Of a stretch of DNA of 29,055 nt, positions 15,481-23,636 are shown piece after piece. A model generated the notes under the pieces. It was not told the DNA's origin, did no database searches, and was given only the letters and a program-made list of their open reading frames with translations. Origin of the DNA: Clostridia bacterium (lineage in GTDB: Bacteria; Bacillota_A; Clostridia; Christensenellales; Aristaeellaceae); NCBI GenBank assembly GCA_017620455.1, contig JAFZQK010000024.1, positions 1 through 29,055 on the forward strand, in the 5' to 3' direction. Each line of letters begins with the position of its first letter. The stretch's first letter is position 1. A program made the position numbers and the translations under genes.

Positions 15481-15493
15481 CCGAACATCCCGT

Positions 15494-16612
15494 TTATTCT
15501 TCCAGCAGGCTTTTTTCGTACTGGCGGTAGGTGCGATAGCGATGGGCGGCCATCAGCTGGGTATTGGCGATGGAGGACACGCTGGTTTCGTCCACCACGG
15601 AGCCTTCGGCCCACCGGATGCCCAGGTCCCGGGCGCCGGAGAGCACTTCGTAGAACATGGCGGCGTTAACGGCCTTGCGCTGGTATTCCGGCACCACGAA
15701 CTGCATATTGCAGCGCACGCCGTCGATCTTTTTCCTGCCCAGCAGGTAGATCAGCCAGCCGAAGGGCAGCACATGGCCGCGCATTTTTTTCAGCACCTGG
15801 TTGTAGTCCGGGAAAGCCACCACCAGCCCGATGGGCCGGTTCCCCGCGAAGGCCATCACGGTCATTTCGGGGCGGTAGATGGTTTTCAGGTTTTTGACCT
15901 CTCGGGAAGCGTCCTCGAAGGTGGGCACGATCATTTCCCATTCCGGCGGGAACGCCTCGCGGATCACCCGCACCGCGTCCTTGAGCACCTGGTCCTGATT
16001 GTCCTTGCGCAGCGTCACGTGCTCCACCCGGAAGCCGAAGCGCTGCTTCACCCGGGGCACGATCTCCTCCAGGCCGCGCCCGTCCACCTCTTCCATCTTC
16101 ACATAGTAAGCGAAGAAATCCCGGTGCTTCCTAAAGCCGTATTTTTCAAAATACTCGGCGTAATAGGCCGGGTTATAGGCGTTGAGCATCACCGGCGTTT
16201 CGTCGCAGCCCTCCACCAGCATACCCTTGGTGAACACCTCGATGCCCCCGGAGGAGGGGCCCATCACGGTTTCCATGCCCTCGTCCCGCAGGAAAGCGCA
16301 GGCCGCGTCCAGGGCCGCCCGGGCGTAATCCATCTTCTGGGCGCATTCAAACAGGCCGATGTACCCCTGCTTGATCCCCAGGCGTTCGTTGAGCCTTTCG
16401 TCGATGCCCGCCATCACCCGGGCCACGGGCCGATCCCCGTCGTACACCAGGAAGAAGCGGCGGGGGTTCGTCTTTTTCCGGCACAGGCTCCTGATCTGCC
16501 GGCCGATCAGCGGCGGCACCCAATGCGGGTCGTCTTTATACAGCGTAAAGGGCAGCTTCACAAAAGGACGCATGGAGCGCTTGTTGGCCTCCAGGATTTC
16601 CACGCGGATCAA
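15494..16612 (-). CDS. GNAT-like acyltransferase family protein
   Basis: This cytoplasmic protein has about 372 residues. The N-terminal half contains FFLVYDGDRPVARVMAGID followed by GYIGLFECAQ and a helical YARAALDAACAFLRDEGMETVMGP, the strand-turn-helix pattern of a GNAT acetyl-CoA-binding domain. The C-terminal half has a second related segment (MTVMAFAGNRPIGLVVAFPDYNQ and GVRCNMQFVVPEYQRKAVNAAMFYEVL). Two tandem GNAT-like modules are therefore likely. The substrate is unknown. Two TTG codons can start the frame, at 16618 and 16612. GGAGG lies 8 nt before the second and only 2 nt before the first, so 16612 is preferred. A perfect consensus promoter precedes it and an intrinsic terminator follows, so it is a single-gene unit. 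Confidence 0.7.
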   Translation of the reverse strand: MIRVEILEANKRSMRPFVKLPFTLYKDDPHWVPPLIGRQIRSLCRKKTNPRRFFLVYDGDRPVARVMAGIDERLNERLGIKQGYIGLFECAQKMDYARAALDAACAFLRDEGMETVMGPSSGGIEVFTKGMLVEGCDETPVMLNAYNPAYYAEYFEKYGFRKHRDFFAYYVKMEEVDGRGLEEIVPRVKQRFGFRVEHVTLRKDNQDQVLKDAVRVIREAFPPEWEMIVPTFEDASREVKNLKTIYRPEMTVMAFAGNRPIGLVVAFPDYNQVLKKMRGHVLPFGWLIYLLGRKKIDGVRCNMQFVVPEYQRKAVNAAMFYEVLSGARDLGIRWAEGSVVDETSVSSIANTQLMAAHRYRTYRQYEKSLLEE

Positions 16613-16650
16613 CGGCAATCCCTCCCTCGGCAGGGTCTTTTGATTTTTAG

Positions 16651-16679
16651 ATTATAGCATGCCGGCGGCGTTTTGTCAA
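16651..16679 (-). promoter_or_regulatory. Consensus promoter of the GNAT-like gene
   Basis: On the minus strand TTGACA (16674-16679) and TATAAT (16651-16656) are separated by exactly 17 bp, a full consensus match. The -35 box shares bases with the T run of the engB terminator. The transcript would begin about 30 bp before the TTG start codon. Confidence 0.85.
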
Positions 16680-16705
16680 AAAAGGGACGCCCGTTACGGC
16701 ATCCC
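16678..16705 (-). terminator. Intrinsic terminator at the end of engB
   Basis: On the minus strand GGGATGCC pairs with GGCGTCCC (16684-16705; one G-U pair), followed by TTTTTT (16678-16683). The engB stop codon falls in the loop of the hairpin, so the coding end and terminator overlap. Confidence 0.8.
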
Positions 16706-17302
16706 CGCTGTGTTTTCTGTGTTTTCTCCCAGGGCCGCTTCCAGTTTTTCCAGCAGCTGCTCCCGTCCGTCCCCGGTTTCCGAGGAATAGCAGATCACCT
16801 GCCAGGGCTGCACCTGCAGGCCGCGGCAGATGGGGGCCAGCTGCTTCATCCGCGCGCCCCGGGAGATCTTGTCCGCTTTTGTGGCCACCACCAGGAAGGG
16901 CAGCCCCGTGGCCCGCAGGAATTCGTTCATCTGCAGATCGTCCCGGGTGGGCTCGTGCCGGATGTCCACCAGATGCAGCGTCAGTCTGAGCGCCGCGGTT
17001 TCCCGGAAATATTTTTCCATCATGGCGCCCCAGCGCTGCTTTTCCTGCTTGTCCACCTTGGCAAAGCCGTACCCCGGCAGATCCACCAGATGAAAGCTGC
17101 CGTTCAGCAGAAACAGGTTGATCAGCCGGGTCTTTCCCGGGGTGGCGCTGGTTTTCGCCAGGGCCTTGCGGCGGCACAGGCTGTTGATGAGCGAGGATTT
17201 TCCCACGTTGCTCTTCCCCGCCACCGCGATCTGGGGAAGCAGCGGCTTCGGATCGGCGTACACGCTCATGCTGGTGACAAATTCGGCTGACTTGATTTCC
17301 AT
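16694..17302 (-). CDS. engB: Ribosome biogenesis GTP-binding protein EngB/YsxC
   Basis: EngB is an essential P-loop GTPase that assists maturation of the large ribosomal subunit. The 202-residue protein has the G1 motif AVAGKSNVGKSSLIN, G2-region TSATPGKT, G3 LVDLPGYGFAKV, G4 TKADKI and G5 YSSETGDGREQL. All are as expected, and the N-terminal IKSAEFVTS matches the family. The ATG at 17302 is chosen on family length, with a weak AAAGAG 8 nt before it. A TTG ten codons upstream overlaps the preceding stop codon and is less likely. It follows lonA and a small membrane gene, the same neighbourhood as lonB-lonA-ysxC in Bacillus subtilis. Its terminator overlaps the 3' end. Confidence 0.95.
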   Translation of the reverse strand: MEIKSAEFVTSMSVYADPKPLLPQIAVAGKSNVGKSSLINSLCRRKALAKTSATPGKTRLINLFLLNGSFHLVDLPGYGFAKVDKQEKQRWGAMMEKYFRETAALRLTLHLVDIRHEPTRDDLQMNEFLRATGLPFLVVATKADKISRGARMKQLAPICRGLQVQPWQVICYSSETGDGREQLLEKLEAALGENTENTAGMP

Positions 17303-17328
17303 CGTTTTTTCTCTTTCGTAAACTTCGG

Positions 17329-17592
17329 TCAATTCTTTTTTTCTTTTCTTTCACGTAAAATTGCGTGAACAGGAATCATCAGTATACTTGCCACGAAAAA
17401 AATCACCGACGCATAATAAAACCCGCGAGTTTTCCACAGGAAAAACGCAGCACCGGACAGCACGCCAATCACCACGCAGATCAATTCGGCATACATCTTC
17501 TGTCTGATGGGATGCGCGCAGAAAAAGAAAACGGCGTAAATCAGCAGCACGAAGACCAGGCCCTCCGGCGTGACGTAAGCAGTTCTTCTCAT
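17329..17592 (-). CDS. Small membrane protein of unknown function (87 residues)
   Basis: Three hydrophobic helices are predicted at about residues 10-27, 34-52 and 58-79. Short charged ends (MRR at the start, RERKEKKN at the end) suggest a cytoplasmic C terminus. It has no catalytic-looking residues and I do not recognise a family. AAAGGAG about 10 nt before the ATG supports translation. It lies 76 bp after lonA and 26 bp before engB, on the same strand, so it is probably part of the lonA-engB transcript. Bases are more AT-rich than in its neighbours. Confidence 0.65.
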   Translation of the reverse strand: MRRTAYVTPEGLVFVLLIYAVFFFCAHPIRQKMYAELICVVIGVLSGAAFFLWKTRGFYYASVIFFVASILMIPVHAILRERKEKKN

Positions 17593-17668
17593 TCGTGTTT
17601 TTCTCCTTTTTTATATGTATCGGCGCAAATGAGGGCTGAAGCAGTATGGAAACGATCCTGTTTGACGC

Positions 17669-20011
17669 CTACTCTCCGGGCAGCAGCGCCGTCTTCAGCA
17701 CGTCCCCGATGTTTTCGGCGGAAACGATCCTGAACTGGCTGAGCACGTGGGACGGCACGTCCTCCAGGTCCTTTTTGTTTTCGGTGGGCAGGATCACGGT
17801 CCTGATCCCGGCGCGGTAAGCGGCCAGCAGCTTTTCCTTCACCCCGCCGATGGGCAGCACCCGGCCCCGCAGGGTGATTTCCCCGGTCATGGCGATGTCC
17901 TGGCGCACCTTCCGGCCCGTCAGGGCGCTCACCAGCGCCGTGGCCATGGTGACGCCGGCGGAGGGCCCGTCCTTGGGCACCGCGCCTTCCGGCACGTGGA
18001 TGTGGATGTCGATGTTCTTATGGAATTCGCTGTCCAAATGGAATTCCGCCGCGTGGGCCCGCACCCAGGACAGGGCGGCTCGGGCGCTTTCCTTCATCAC
18101 GTCTCCCAGCTGGCCGGTAAGGAGCACCTGGCCGGTCCCCTGCATGGTGGCGCATTCCACCGCCAGGGTCTCGCCCCCTACGGTGGTGTAGGCCAGGCCG
18201 TTCACCACGCCCACCCGGGGCTCCTTTTCCGGGGCCTCCCGGAGATACCGGGGCGCGCCCAGGTATTTTTCCACGGTCTGGGGCGTGACCGACACGGATT
18301 GCTTTTCCTCGTCCAGCATTTCCACCGCGGCCTTGCGGATCACCCGGGCGATGGTGCGGCTGAGGGTGCGCACCCCGGCTTCCCGGGTATAGCCCTCGAT
18401 GATCCGGCGCATGGCCGCGTCGGACACCTTCACCGATTTGGGCGGCAGCCCGTGTTCCTTCGTCTGCTTGGGCAGCAGATGCCGCTTGGCGATCTGCAGC
18501 TTTTCTTCCTCGGTATAGCTGGGCACCTCGATGATCTCCATCCGGTCCAGCAGCGGGCCGGGGATGGTGTCCATGGCGTTGGCGGTGGTGATGAACATGA
18601 CCTTGGAAAGATCAAAGGGCAGTTCCAGGTAATGATCCCGGAAGGCGGCGTTCTGCTCCCCGTCCAGTACCTCCAGCATGGCGGAGGCGGGGTCGCCCCG
18701 GAAATCGTGGCTCATTTTGTCGATCTCGTCGAAGAGGAACACCGGGTTCATGGTGCCGGCCTGCTTGATTCCCGCGATGATGCGGCCCGGGATGGCGCCC
18801 ACGTAGGTGCGCCGGTGGCCCCGGATCTCCGCCTCGTCCCGCACTCCGCCCAGGCTCATCTGCACGAACTTGCGGCCCATGGCCCGGGCGATGCCCTTGA
18901 CGATGCTGGTTTTGCCCACGCCCGGCGGGCCCACGAAGCACAGGATGGGGCCCTTCATGTTGCCGTCCCGGGTGTTTAATTCCTTCATCCGGCGCACCGC
19001 CAGATGTTCGATCACCCGCTCCTTCACCTTTTCCATGGCGTAGTGGTCCTCGTCCAGGATGCGGCGGGCGCGCCGGAGGTCCAGGTTGTCCGGGGTATAT
19101 TTGCCCCAGGGCAGATCCAGGATCCATTCCACGTACGTGCGGCTGACGCCAATCTCCGGGGTGCCCGGGGCCATGCGGGAGAGACGGTCCAATTCCTTTT
19201 CCGCCTTTTCCCTTGCTTCGTCGTTGAGGGGCGTTTCGGCCAGGCGCTCCCGCAGATCCTCCACGTCCGTGGCTTCCCGGTCGCCCAATTCTTCCTGGAT
19301 GGCCTTGATCTGCTCCCGCAGGTAATAATCCTTCTGATTCTTGTCGATCTGCTTTTTCAGCCGGCTCTGCACCTGCTTTTCGATGTCCGCCAGCTGGGTT
19401 TCCCGGATCAGGATGGCGCAGAGCGCCTCCAGCCGGGCCGTCACGTCGATTTCCTCCAGGATGGATTGCCGGTCCTCGATGCGGGTGAGCACGTTGGCGG
19501 CAATGATATCCGCCAGCTGGTCGGGCCTGTCCACCTCGCTGACGCTGCGCTGGGTTTCCCCCGATACCCGGAGGCTCGCCCGGGCGTACTGCTCGAACAG
19601 GTCCTGGGTGGTGCGCATCAGCGCCTCGGTTTCCGGGGTGTCCCGCCAGCTCTGGGCGGGGATCTCCACCTGGGCGACGAGATAGTTTTCTTCCTGCGCC
19701 ACGTTTTTGAGGACGGCGCGTTCCCGGCCCTCCACCAGCACCCGGATGGTGTCCCCCGGCAGGTTCAGCACCTGCTTGATCAGGGCAACCGTGCCCACCG
19801 GGCACAGGTCCTCTTTTTCCGGCTCCTCGATTTCTCCGTCCTTCTGGGCCACCAGGAACACGGTCTGGTCCTCCATCATGGCCTGCTCCAGGGCCGCCAC
19901 GCTTTTTTGCCGGCCCACGTCAAAATGCAATACCATATGGGGAAAAACCATCAATCCCCGCAGGGGGATCATGGGCAGGCGCAGGGCCTCTTTCGCTTTC
20001 TTTCTGGGCAT
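17669..20011 (-). CDS. lon: ATP-dependent endopeptidase Lon (LonA)
   Basis: LonA degrades misfolded and regulatory proteins in the cytoplasm as a hexameric AAA+ serine protease. The 780-residue protein has the N-terminal substrate-binding domain ([22 protein letters not shown]) and a long helical linker. The AAA+ module has Walker [10 protein letters not shown] (Lys367) and Walker [12 protein letters not shown]. The protease domain has PKDGPSAG (catalytic Ser684) and [10 protein letters not shown] (catalytic Lys725). All active-site residues are intact. The ATG at 20011 is preferred over an upstream frame extension because AGGTGAT precedes it and length then matches the family. It has its own promoter and stands between lonB and a small membrane gene ahead of engB, a conserved order in Bacillota. 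No CIRCE element was seen. Confidence 0.97.
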   Translation of the reverse strand: MPRKKAKEALRLPMIPLRGLMVFPHMVLHFDVGRQKSVAALEQAMMEDQTVFLVAQKDGEIEEPEKEDLCPVGTVALIKQVLNLPGDTIRVLVEGRERAVLKNVAQEENYLVAQVEIPAQSWRDTPETEALMRTTQDLFEQYARASLRVSGETQRSVSEVDRPDQLADIIAANVLTRIEDRQSILEEIDVTARLEALCAILIRETQLADIEKQVQSRLKKQIDKNQKDYYLREQIKAIQEELGDREATDVEDLRERLAETPLNDEAREKAEKELDRLSRMAPGTPEIGVSRTYVEWILDLPWGKYTPDNLDLRRARRILDEDHYAMEKVKERVIEHLAVRRMKELNTRDGNMKGPILCFVGPPGVGKTSIVKGIARAMGRKFVQMSLGGVRDEAEIRGHRRTYVGAIPGRIIAGIKQAGTMNPVFLFDEIDKMSHDFRGDPASAMLEVLDGEQNAAFRDHYLELPFDLSKVMFITTANAMDTIPGPLLDRMEIIEVPSYTEEEKLQIAKRHLLPKQTKEHGLPPKSVKVSDAAMRRIIEGYTREAGVRTLSRTIARVIRKAAVEMLDEEKQSVSVTPQTVEKYLGAPRYLREAPEKEPRVGVVNGLAYTTVGGETLAVECATMQGTGQVLLTGQLGDVMKESARAALSWVRAHAAEFHLDSEFHKNIDIHIHVPEGAVPKDGPSAGVTMATALVSALTGRKVRQDIAMTGEITLRGRVLPIGGVKEKLLAAYRAGIRTVILPTENKKDLEDVPSHVLSQFRIVSAENIGDVLKTALLPGE

Positions 20012-20071
20012 ACGATCACCTGTCAGACTTCGTTGGCATCCTGCCGGGGGCAAACCGCCCGGCGGATTTTC

Positions 20072-20100
20072 ATTATACCGGAAAGCCGCCCAAATTGCAA
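20072..20100 (-). promoter_or_regulatory. Promoter of lonA
   Basis: On the minus strand TTGCAA (20095-20100) and TATAAT (20072-20077) are 17 bp apart, in the 93-bp gap between lonB and lonA. It would give a leader of about 55 nt. The -10 is perfect and the -35 is a four-of-six match. Confidence 0.7.
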
Positions 20101-20104
20101 CCGC

Positions 20105-21769
20105 TCATCCCCGGGGCGCGGCGGCCAGCGTATCCGTGATTTGCGCGGGGGCGGCGGGCGCCGAAGCGGCCGGACGGGCGGGCAGCAGCATTTCCTTCAG
20201 CACGTCCTGCACCGTATCCGCCAGGATCACCCGGATCCCCGCCTCCCGGAACCGCTCCATGCCGTTTTCCCGGGGCACGATCACCCGTTTGAGCCCCGCG
20301 CGCCGGGCCGCCTCGATCTTTTCCGGCACGCCGCCCACGGGCCGGATGGTCCCCGTGAGTCCGATCTCCCCCGTCACGGCGGTTTTCCCGTCCGCGGGCC
20401 GTCCCGTCAGGGCGCTCACCGCAGCGGCAGCCATGGCCGCCCCCGCCGACGGCCCGTCCACCGGCATGCCGCCGGGAAAATGGATGCGCACGTCCGTCCG
20501 CCCGTCCAGGTATCCCAGGCGGCGCAGCGCCGCTTCCACCATTTCCGCCGACACCCGGGCGGAGGACGCCCTTTTCAGCGTGCGGCCCCCGCCGTTAATT
20601 TCCTCCTCCTCCACGATGCCGGTAACGTACACGTGCCCGCCGCCTTTCTCCGCCGCGGCCTCGATCTCCATTACCGCCCCCTGGTGGCTGCCGTACACCG
20701 CCAGGCCGTGCACCGCGCCCACCCGGTCCGCGTCCGCGGCTTCGCCCGGCGCGCGCCGGGCGTAATGCCCCGCGGCGATCACCCATTCCATGTCCGTGCG
20801 GCCGATGGCCTTCCGGCCCGCCATCTCCGCCGCCCCCGCGGCCATCTGCACCATGTTCACCGCGTCCCGGCCGCAGGCGGCATACTGCCCGGTGAGGGCG
20901 GCGGTCTCCTCCGTCATGGGGCACTCCGCCCGCCGGGCCGCTTCAAAGGCGATGCGGCTGATCTCCTCCGGCTCCAAGGCGCGGAAGAACACCTCCATGC
21001 ACCGGGAGCGCAGGGCCGGCGGGATCTCCTCCGGGCTGCGGGTGGTGGCCCCCACCAGGCGGAAATCCGCCGGCAGGCCGTGCCTGAACACCTCGTGCAC
21101 GTACCGGGGGGTATTGCCGTCCCCCGGATGATAGTACGCCGATTCAAAGCGCACCTTCCGGTCCTCCAGCACCTTGAGCAGCTTGTTCATCTGGATGGGG
21201 TGCATTTCCCCGATCTCATCCAGGAACAGCACGCCCCCGTGGGCCTTCGTCACCGCCCCGGGCATGGGCTGGGGCACCCCCTGCACCCCCAGCGGCCCCG
21301 CGCCCTGATAAATGGGATCGTGGACGGAGCCGATCAGCGGGTCCGCGATGGCCCGCTCGTCAAAGCGCACGCAGGTGGCGTCCATTTCGATGAAAGGCGC
21401 GTCCGGGCGGAAGGGCGTGCCGGGGCTGCGTTTCGCCGCCTCCAGGGCCAGCCGGGCCGCGCAGGTCTTGCCGATGCCCGGCGGGCCGTAGATCAGCACG
21501 TGCTGGGGATTCCGTCCGCCCAGGATGGCCAGCAGCGCCCGCACGCCTTCCTCCTGGCCCACGATGTCCCGGAGCGTCCGGGGCCGCACGTGCTCCGACA
21601 GCGGCTCGGTCAGATGAACGGCGCGCATTTTCCGCAGCTTTTCCATTTCCTCCGCGTTTTCCCGTCGGACCCCCTGCGGCGCGGCGCGGCCGGATCGCAG
21701 CTGCCTGAAAAAGTACGCGCCCATGATCAGCGTCACCGCCAGCTGCACCAGCGTCAAAACCCAGATCAA
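20105..21769 (-). CDS. lonB: Membrane-anchored Lon-like protease LonB
   Basis: LonB is an AAA+ protease related to Lon, in Bacillus subtilis associated with forespore development. From the TTG at 21769 the protein has 554 residues, the normal length. It begins with a membrane anchor (IWVLTLVQLAVTLIMGAYFF) in place of the Lon N-terminal domain. The AAA+ domain has Walker A YGPPGIGKTC (Lys101) and Walker B GGVLFLDEIGEM, and the protease domain has PVDGPSAG (Ser441) and GGVPEKIEAA with the catalytic lysine. The Ala/Pro-rich C-terminal tail is unusual. A frame extension to an ATG at 21832 adds 21 residues without resemblance to the family; that start has only a weak GGAAG. The TTG start has GAAGGGGG upstream, but both lie in or next to a terminator-like hairpin. 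Confidence 0.93.
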   Translation of the reverse strand: MIWVLTLVQLAVTLIMGAYFFRQLRSGRAAPQGVRRENAEEMEKLRKMRAVHLTEPLSEHVRPRTLRDIVGQEEGVRALLAILGGRNPQHVLIYGPPGIGKTCAARLALEAAKRSPGTPFRPDAPFIEMDATCVRFDERAIADPLIGSVHDPIYQGAGPLGVQGVPQPMPGAVTKAHGGVLFLDEIGEMHPIQMNKLLKVLEDRKVRFESAYYHPGDGNTPRYVHEVFRHGLPADFRLVGATTRSPEEIPPALRSRCMEVFFRALEPEEISRIAFEAARRAECPMTEETAALTGQYAACGRDAVNMVQMAAGAAEMAGRKAIGRTDMEWVIAAGHYARRAPGEAADADRVGAVHGLAVYGSHQGAVMEIEAAAEKGGGHVYVTGIVEEEEINGGGRTLKRASSARVSAEMVEAALRRLGYLDGRTDVRIHFPGGMPVDGPSAGAAMAAAAVSALTGRPADGKTAVTGEIGLTGTIRPVGGVPEKIEAARRAGLKRVIVPRENGMERFREAGIRVILADTVQDVLKEMLLPARPAASAPAAPAQITDTLAAAPRG

Positions 21770-21819
21770 AAAAACACCCCCTTCACACGCACACGAAACG
21801 TCCTTAGCATGTGAAGGGG
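21768..21819 (-). terminator. Terminator-like hairpin overlapping the lonB ribosome site and start
   Basis: On the minus strand CCCCTTCACA (21810-21819) and TGTGAAGGGG (21778-21787) form a perfect 10-bp stem with a 22-nt loop, followed by GTG and seven T residues (21768-21774). It lies 46 bp after the acetyltransferase stop and can end that transcript. The 3' arm contains the lonB Shine-Dalgarno sequence, and the T run supplies the first bases of the lonB TTG codon. It could act as attenuator or translational switch for lonB. Confidence 0.7.
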
Positions 21820-21865
21820 AAAGTGGAACCATGCGCTTCTTCCGCGGAAAAAATGATGGGCGGCC

Positions 21866-22432
21866 TCAGGCCCCGGACCGCAGCCATTCCTCCCGGGTCA
21901 GGATATTGGTTTCGTCTTGTTCCACCGTGTGGAACCGCGTTTCAAACGTGCCGTAGGCGTAATGCCTGAACCCGCACTTTTCCTGCACCCGCGCGGACTG
22001 GGCGTTGGACAGGAAATGGGCACACAGGATCGCGTCCAGCCCCACCTCCTCAAACAGATACCGGATCGCCGCGTTCACGGCCTCCGGCATCAGGCCCCGG
22101 CCCCAGTACGCCTTGGACAGCACGTAGCCGATCTCCCTGCACCGTTTGTCCTTCAATTCCGGGAATTTTTCCTCGCTGTATTTTTCGATGCCCAGGGAAC
22201 CGATCACCCTGCCGCGGTATTCCAGGGCGAAGGTCTTCCGGTTTTGGATGAACCGGTCCAGGATCGCCTGGGTTTCTTCCCGGTTGGCATGGGGGCTCCA
22301 ACCCGCCATCTGGCCCACGCCGTCCACCGACGCATACGCGTAAAAGTCCTCCAGATCGGACTGCCGCCAGGGCCTGAGGATCAGCCGCCCGGTGCGCAGG
22401 ACGACGCCGCTTAAATCAATATCCGTATTCAA
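21866..22432 (-). CDS. RimJ/RimL-type GNAT N-acetyltransferase
   Basis: This cytoplasmic acetyltransferase of 188 residues belongs to the GNAT superfamily, RimJ/RimL-like branch. The family order is visible: TGRLILRPWRQSDLEDFYAYAS at the N terminus, FALEYRGRVIGSLGIEKYS, the acetyl-CoA-binding IGYVLSKAYWGRGLMPEAVNAAIRYLF, then LSNAQSARVQEKCGFRHYAYG. Substrate could be a ribosomal protein or a small amine; sequence does not tell. The start is a TTG at 22432 with GGAGG six bases before it. It follows the BMP-like gene by 13 bp, so it is the last gene of the sensor operon before the hairpin at 21768-21819. Confidence 0.88.
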   Translation of the reverse strand: MNTDIDLSGVVLRTGRLILRPWRQSDLEDFYAYASVDGVGQMAGWSPHANREETQAILDRFIQNRKTFALEYRGRVIGSLGIEKYSEEKFPELKDKRCREIGYVLSKAYWGRGLMPEAVNAAIRYLFEEVGLDAILCAHFLSNAQSARVQEKCGFRHYAYGTFETRFHTVEQDETNILTREEWLRSGA

Positions 22433-22445
22433 GGCGTTCCTCCTC

Positions 22446-23636
22446 TTACTCGATCTCCTGGATCACGTCTTTGAGCACATAATGGAAGCTGGGCAGGGAA
22501 TAATCCCTGTTTTCGGCGTAGCCCTTCTTCAGATCGTAGGTATCGCTTTCGTCGTCGGGGTTCACCCCCAGGTAATCCCCCCGGAACACCTCCAGCCTGC
22601 CTCTTTTGAACTGCTCGATGGCCTTGTCCATTTTCTCCTGGGTGCCCTCCGCCGCGATCAGCTGATTCAGATCCAGCATTTCCACCCAGTCCTTTTCAAA
22701 CCCGGCGCATACGTCCCGGCCGTGCACGTCGCCGTTCACCCGGTCCTCGATGCGCTTCCCGTCCAGCACCGCGCTCACCGCCTGCACCACGTAAGGGGTC
22801 CAGTTGATCCGGGTGCTGATTAAGGAGGTGGTGGGGGCCACGTCCAGCATGCTCTGGCTGTAGCCCACGTGATACACCGGGCGGCTGCCCGCCGCCTCCT
22901 CGCAGGCCACCGCCGGGCCGATGGTGTGGGTATTCTGGGCGATCACCACGCAGCCCCGTTCGATCAGCGATTTGGCGCAGGCCTTTTCCCGGCTGTAATT
23001 GCTGCCGGTGCCGGTGTATTTCACGATCATCCTGGCTTCCGGCGCCACGGACCGGACCCCCAGCAGGAACGCCGTATAGCCGGACCGCTCCTCCGCCGAG
23101 GGCGTCGCCCCCACGAAGCCCACCAGCGCCTGGTCCGCCCCGATGGCGCCGTCGTCGATCAGCTGGCGCAGCTTCATGCCCGCCGCGATGCCGCTGACGT
23201 AGCGCCCCTGGTAGATCTTCCCGTTGAAGGTGTGGTAGTTTTCCGGAAGATCTGTATCCGGCAGGTCCTGGTAGGATTCCTGGCAGAACTGGGTGCCGGG
23301 GTATTCCGCGGCCACCTGGGCCGCCAGCTCGGTATCCACGTTGGTGAAGATCACCAGGCAGCCCATCTGGGCCATTTCCCGAAGGGGCTTTTCCGCCTCG
23401 GCGCTGATCACGTTGCTCTTCACCAGCACCTCCACCCGCTCCGGATACTCGTGCTCCAGGGCGCGCTGGGCCAGGGAGAAATTGTAGGTATAGGGGGTGC
23501 TTTCATCGTTTTCGTAGATGAAGCCCACCTTTATCACGCCCTCCACGGGCTTGCCCGCCCGGATGTAATGGAAGGAAAAAAACGCAAGCAGCACCGCCAG
23601 GGCCGTCGCCGCCGCCGTAAGGATATACCGCTTCAT
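22446..23636 (-). CDS. BMP/PnrA-like extracytoplasmic binding protein
   Basis: This periplasmic-binding-protein-like protein of 396 residues belongs to the basic membrane protein (BMP, PnrA/Med-like) group, whose known members mainly bind purine nucleosides. It opens with a hydrophobic helix (YILTAAATALAVLLAFFSFHYI) and lacks a lipobox cysteine, so it is either cleaved and released or stays membrane-anchored. Family features include VIKVGFIYENDES, CLVIFTNVDTELAAQVAAEYPGTQF, YQGRYVSGIAAGMKL, ALVGFVGATPSAE, LGVRSVAPEA and VIAQNTHTIGPAVACEEA. Its ATG overlaps the stop codon of the HD-GYP sensor (ATGA), so translation is coupled. There is no ABC permease or ATPase nearby, so a role as ligand-sensing partner of the HD-GYP sensor is the best inference. 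Ligand identity is unknown. Confidence 0.82.
   Translation of the reverse strand: MKRYILTAAATALAVLLAFFSFHYIRAGKPVEGVIKVGFIYENDESTPYTYNFSLAQRALEHEYPERVEVLVKSNVISAEAEKPLREMAQMGCLVIFTNVDTELAAQVAAEYPGTQFCQESYQDLPDTDLPENYHTFNGKIYQGRYVSGIAAGMKLRQLIDDGAIGADQALVGFVGATPSAEERSGYTAFLLGVRSVAPEARMIVKYTGTGSNYSREKACAKSLIERGCVVIAQNTHTIGPAVACEEAAGSRPVYHVGYSQSMLDVAPTTSLISTRINWTPYVVQAVSAVLDGKRIEDRVNGDVHGRDVCAGFEKDWVEMLDLNQLIAAEGTQEKMDKAIEQFKRGRLEVFRGDYLGVNPDDESDTYDLKKGYAENRDYSLPSFHYVLKDVIQEIE

Noticed and set aside
20012..20104. Search for a CIRCE heat-shock operator before lonA
   Set aside because: No TTAGCACTC/GAGTGCTAA inverted repeat is present; only a sigma-A type promoter is seen.
19004..21814. 936-codon open frame on the plus strand opposite lonA/lonB
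   Set aside because: It is antisense to two intact proteases. The composition (His, Gly, Pro, Arg, Gln-rich) is that of a GC-rich shadow frame, and no ribosome site or domain is seen.
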